From Flavobacteriales bacterium (GTDB taxonomy: Bacteria > Bacteroidota > Bacteroidia > Flavobacteriales_D > Crocinitomicaceae), in the NCBI GenBank assembly GCA_022361195.1, contig JAKSBJ010000276.1:1-63873 (forward strand): a stretch of 63,873 nt of DNA, in the 5' to 3' direction. Within the stretch, counting starts at the first letter, position 1. The number at the start of each line of letters is the position of its first letter. A model generated the notes under the pieces. It was not told the origin of the DNA. It saw only the letters and a list, made by a program, of their open reading frames with translations, and did not search any database. This document shows, piece after piece, positions 62,399 to 63,873 of this stretch. The translations under genes were made by a program, and so were the position numbers.

Positions 62399-63873
62399 TT
62401 ATTCTATATTCTTCTTTTTCTCTTCTAAATGCATTGGGTTAGAATTAACTCCTCCAAACTCAATTCCCAGCACCAATTTCAGAGAAATTTGCCGAGCCCA
62501 GGCCTCAGTTGTACGTGTACCTTGCAAGAGGTTATTTGCATCGGGACTGGTAAAATTCATGAACTGTGAAAATTGAAATCGTGGAACAAAACTATAATCC
62601 AGACCTACCGTCCACTTCTTTTTAGATTTGGTATTGTAGCCAAATCCAATGGACCAATGCGTTAAGTGCCACTTAGAAGATTCGATGATGATTTTTTGCA
62701 AAGTATAATATTGATTTCCTGGAGCAACATGGTTAAAATCGGTTCTTACGCCGGTCATCATATCCCATTTATCACTAAAACGTACTTCGTAACCGATTCC
62801 CGAATTAATAACCGGAATGTATTTTTCGCCATAAGCCAGAAAATTCTGATTTCCGAAAAAAGCTAAAACCTGATCTTCGGGAACTCCACTTGGATAAGTG
62901 TTGATTGGATTTTGAGGATCGAACAACAAATAATACGGAGCTCCAAAATACAACTCATTTGTAATGTGCAACCAGGCTTTAGAACCAAATCGCATACTTA
63001 CTCCAAAAGCCAACGAACCAAAGTCTTTTGTTTTTACTTTTTGTTTTTCCCTTCTATCAGTAAAAACCACATCTCCCCCTGATAAACTTTGCAGATTACT
63101 GGCCGAAAATTCTCGAAACACATTGGCTCGTCCCATGATATGGAAAGTTGGGGTGGTATAAGTTACTCCCCACCGAAAAGCCTCTGTATTAAAATTGAGG
63201 GATGGTTTAAAATTTCCTTTTACACTCCAATAATTAAAATCAATCTTGGAAGAAACTCTTGAAACATCTTGAGTTGGATCAGAAATAGGCAATGTCGCCA
63301 TGTCAATGTTATTGGTGTAATTGACATTTTTATAAATTCCAAAATGCGAAAGTCCAAAAGACCATCGTGCTCCTAATTGATAGGAAAACCCTCCTCCAGC
63401 CCAATATTCTAAAACATTGTGATTGTAATTATAGGAAGCAATATAATTTTCGGTCGTTCCGTTACTATCCACATCATATTCGGCTTGATGCAGATAGTCA
63501 AAATTACTGTTAAAGGTTTTTTTGGTGATAACAGCATAACCTGCACTCAGTCTAGGCCATTTACTGAATTTGAGAATTCCGGCAATTAAGTTAGGGTACG
63601 TTAAAAACTGTGTTTGTTTCACATCAAGACCGTCACCCAAGGCATTAGAGACATTAATCGCCCGCATTTTATAGGCATTTACCGTCACCGATAAATTGGG
63701 ATCTTCAACAAAAGCCATTGCCGCCGGATTGTAATAAACCGTGGCATTATCACCCAAACCAGCCGTTGCAGCACCCCCAAGGAGTGTAGCACGCGTTCCG
63801 AAATGCTCAGACCAATAATGGGTATCTTGTGCTGTCAATTGTTCGGTCAGAAGAACAAGAGTGAGAGCAATAA
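62399..63873 (-). CDS. FadL/OmpP1-type outer-membrane transport protein, 5' end cut by window
   Basis: An outer-membrane porin-like protein, 3' end complete, start beyond the right edge. The frame stays open to 63873, where translation continues upstream of the nominal TTG at 63838 as a signal-peptide-like run (IALTLVLLTEQLTAQ), so the gene is not truncated by mutation. The body matches the FadL/OmpP1 class: ATLLGGAATAGLGDNATVYYNPAAMAF near the N-terminus (NPA), then alternating strands to about 470 residues. It probably imports hydrophobic compounds. Gln follows the predicted cleavage site. Confidence 0.88.
   Translation of the reverse strand, partial: IALTLVLLTEQLTAQDTHYWSEHFGTRATLLGGAATAGLGDNATVYYNPAAMAFVEDPNLSVTVNAYKMRAINVSNALGDGLDVKQTQFLTYPNLIAGILKFSKWPRLSAGYAVITKKTFNSNFDYLHQAEYDVDSNGTTENYIASYNYNHNVLEYWAGGGFSYQLGARWSFGLSHFGIYKNVNYTNNIDMATLPISDPTQDVSRVSSKIDFNYWSVKGNFKPSLNFNTEAFRWGVTYTTPTFHIMGRANVFREFSASNLQSLSGGDVVFTDRREKQKVKTKDFGSLAFGVSMRFGSKAWLHITNELYFGAPYYLLFDPQNPINTYPSGVPEDQVLAFFGNQNFLAYGEKYIPVINSGIGYEVRFSDKWDMMTGVRTDFNHVAPGNQYYTLQKIIIESSKWHLTHWSIGFGYNTKSKKKWTVGLDYSFVPRFQFSQFMNFTSPDANNLLQGTRTTEAWARQISLKLVLGIEFGGVNSNPMHLEEKKKNIE

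Overview
The window is an ordinary-looking chromosomal segment of a low-GC, free-living member of the Bacteroidota, most likely order Flavobacteriales (Cryomorphaceae/Crocinitomicaceae-like). The evidence is taxon-restricted machinery: gliding lipoprotein GldH, type IX secretion (T9SS) type A and type B C-terminal signals, RicT, YtxJ, a DUF2723 membrane protein, TonB-dependent receptor and FadL-type porins, LytTR/TPR-kinase signalling, few Shine-Dalgarno sites and TAnnTTTG-type promoters. No phage, insertion sequence, CRISPR array or rRNA was seen. One tRNA (Gln, TTG anticodon) lies near the left end.

Layout. 1-8.3 kb: VOC protein, tRNA-Gln, DUF2723 glycosyltransferase-like protein with a polysaccharide deacetylase, and a LytTR regulator with a TPR histidine kinase. 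8.4-13 kb: a secreted lipoprotein, then a compact ECF sigma locus (TonB-like protein, sigma factor, three-repeat anti-sigma-like membrane protein, outer-membrane barrel) carrying three copies of one promoter motif. 13-17.8 kb: flavin reductase, DUF3127 protein with an SSB-like tail, three small Cys/His-rich proteins, and a four-gene operon ending in a NarL-type two-component pair. 17.8-24.9 kb: two very large, divergently transcribed T9SS surface proteins. 25-28.5 kb: orphan NarL regulator, YceI protein, short-chain fatty acid transporter. 28.5-34 kb (minus): glycan/lipid genes, a TPR protein, a barrel protein and an oxidoreductase. 32.6-38.9 kb (minus): a tightly packed pheS-led gene string that includes ytxJ, a LytTR regulator, glutaminyl cyclase, rsmI and a class D beta-lactamase-like lipoprotein. 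39-46.5 kb: lipoprotein, SUFU, orphan BlaI, and the holB-phosphoesterase-ricT-gldH-acyltransferase operon. 46.5-54 kb: DMT exporter, universal stress protein, and the etfBA-bifunctional nuclease-nucleoside transporter operon. 54-63.9 kb: glutathione peroxidase, TonB receptor, aminotransferase, a secreted operon with a transglutaminase-like protein and a T9SS cargo, VanZ, peptidase T, and a FadL-like porin cut by the window edge.

Common themes are the cell envelope and secretion. At least eleven exported proteins place Gln directly after the predicted signal-peptidase site, and the window also encodes the glutaminyl cyclase that would convert that residue to pyroglutamate. The observations most worth follow-up are the self-contained ECF regulon, the secreted transglutaminase-like operon, the beta-lactamase embedded in a housekeeping gene string, and the SSB-tailed DUF3127 protein.
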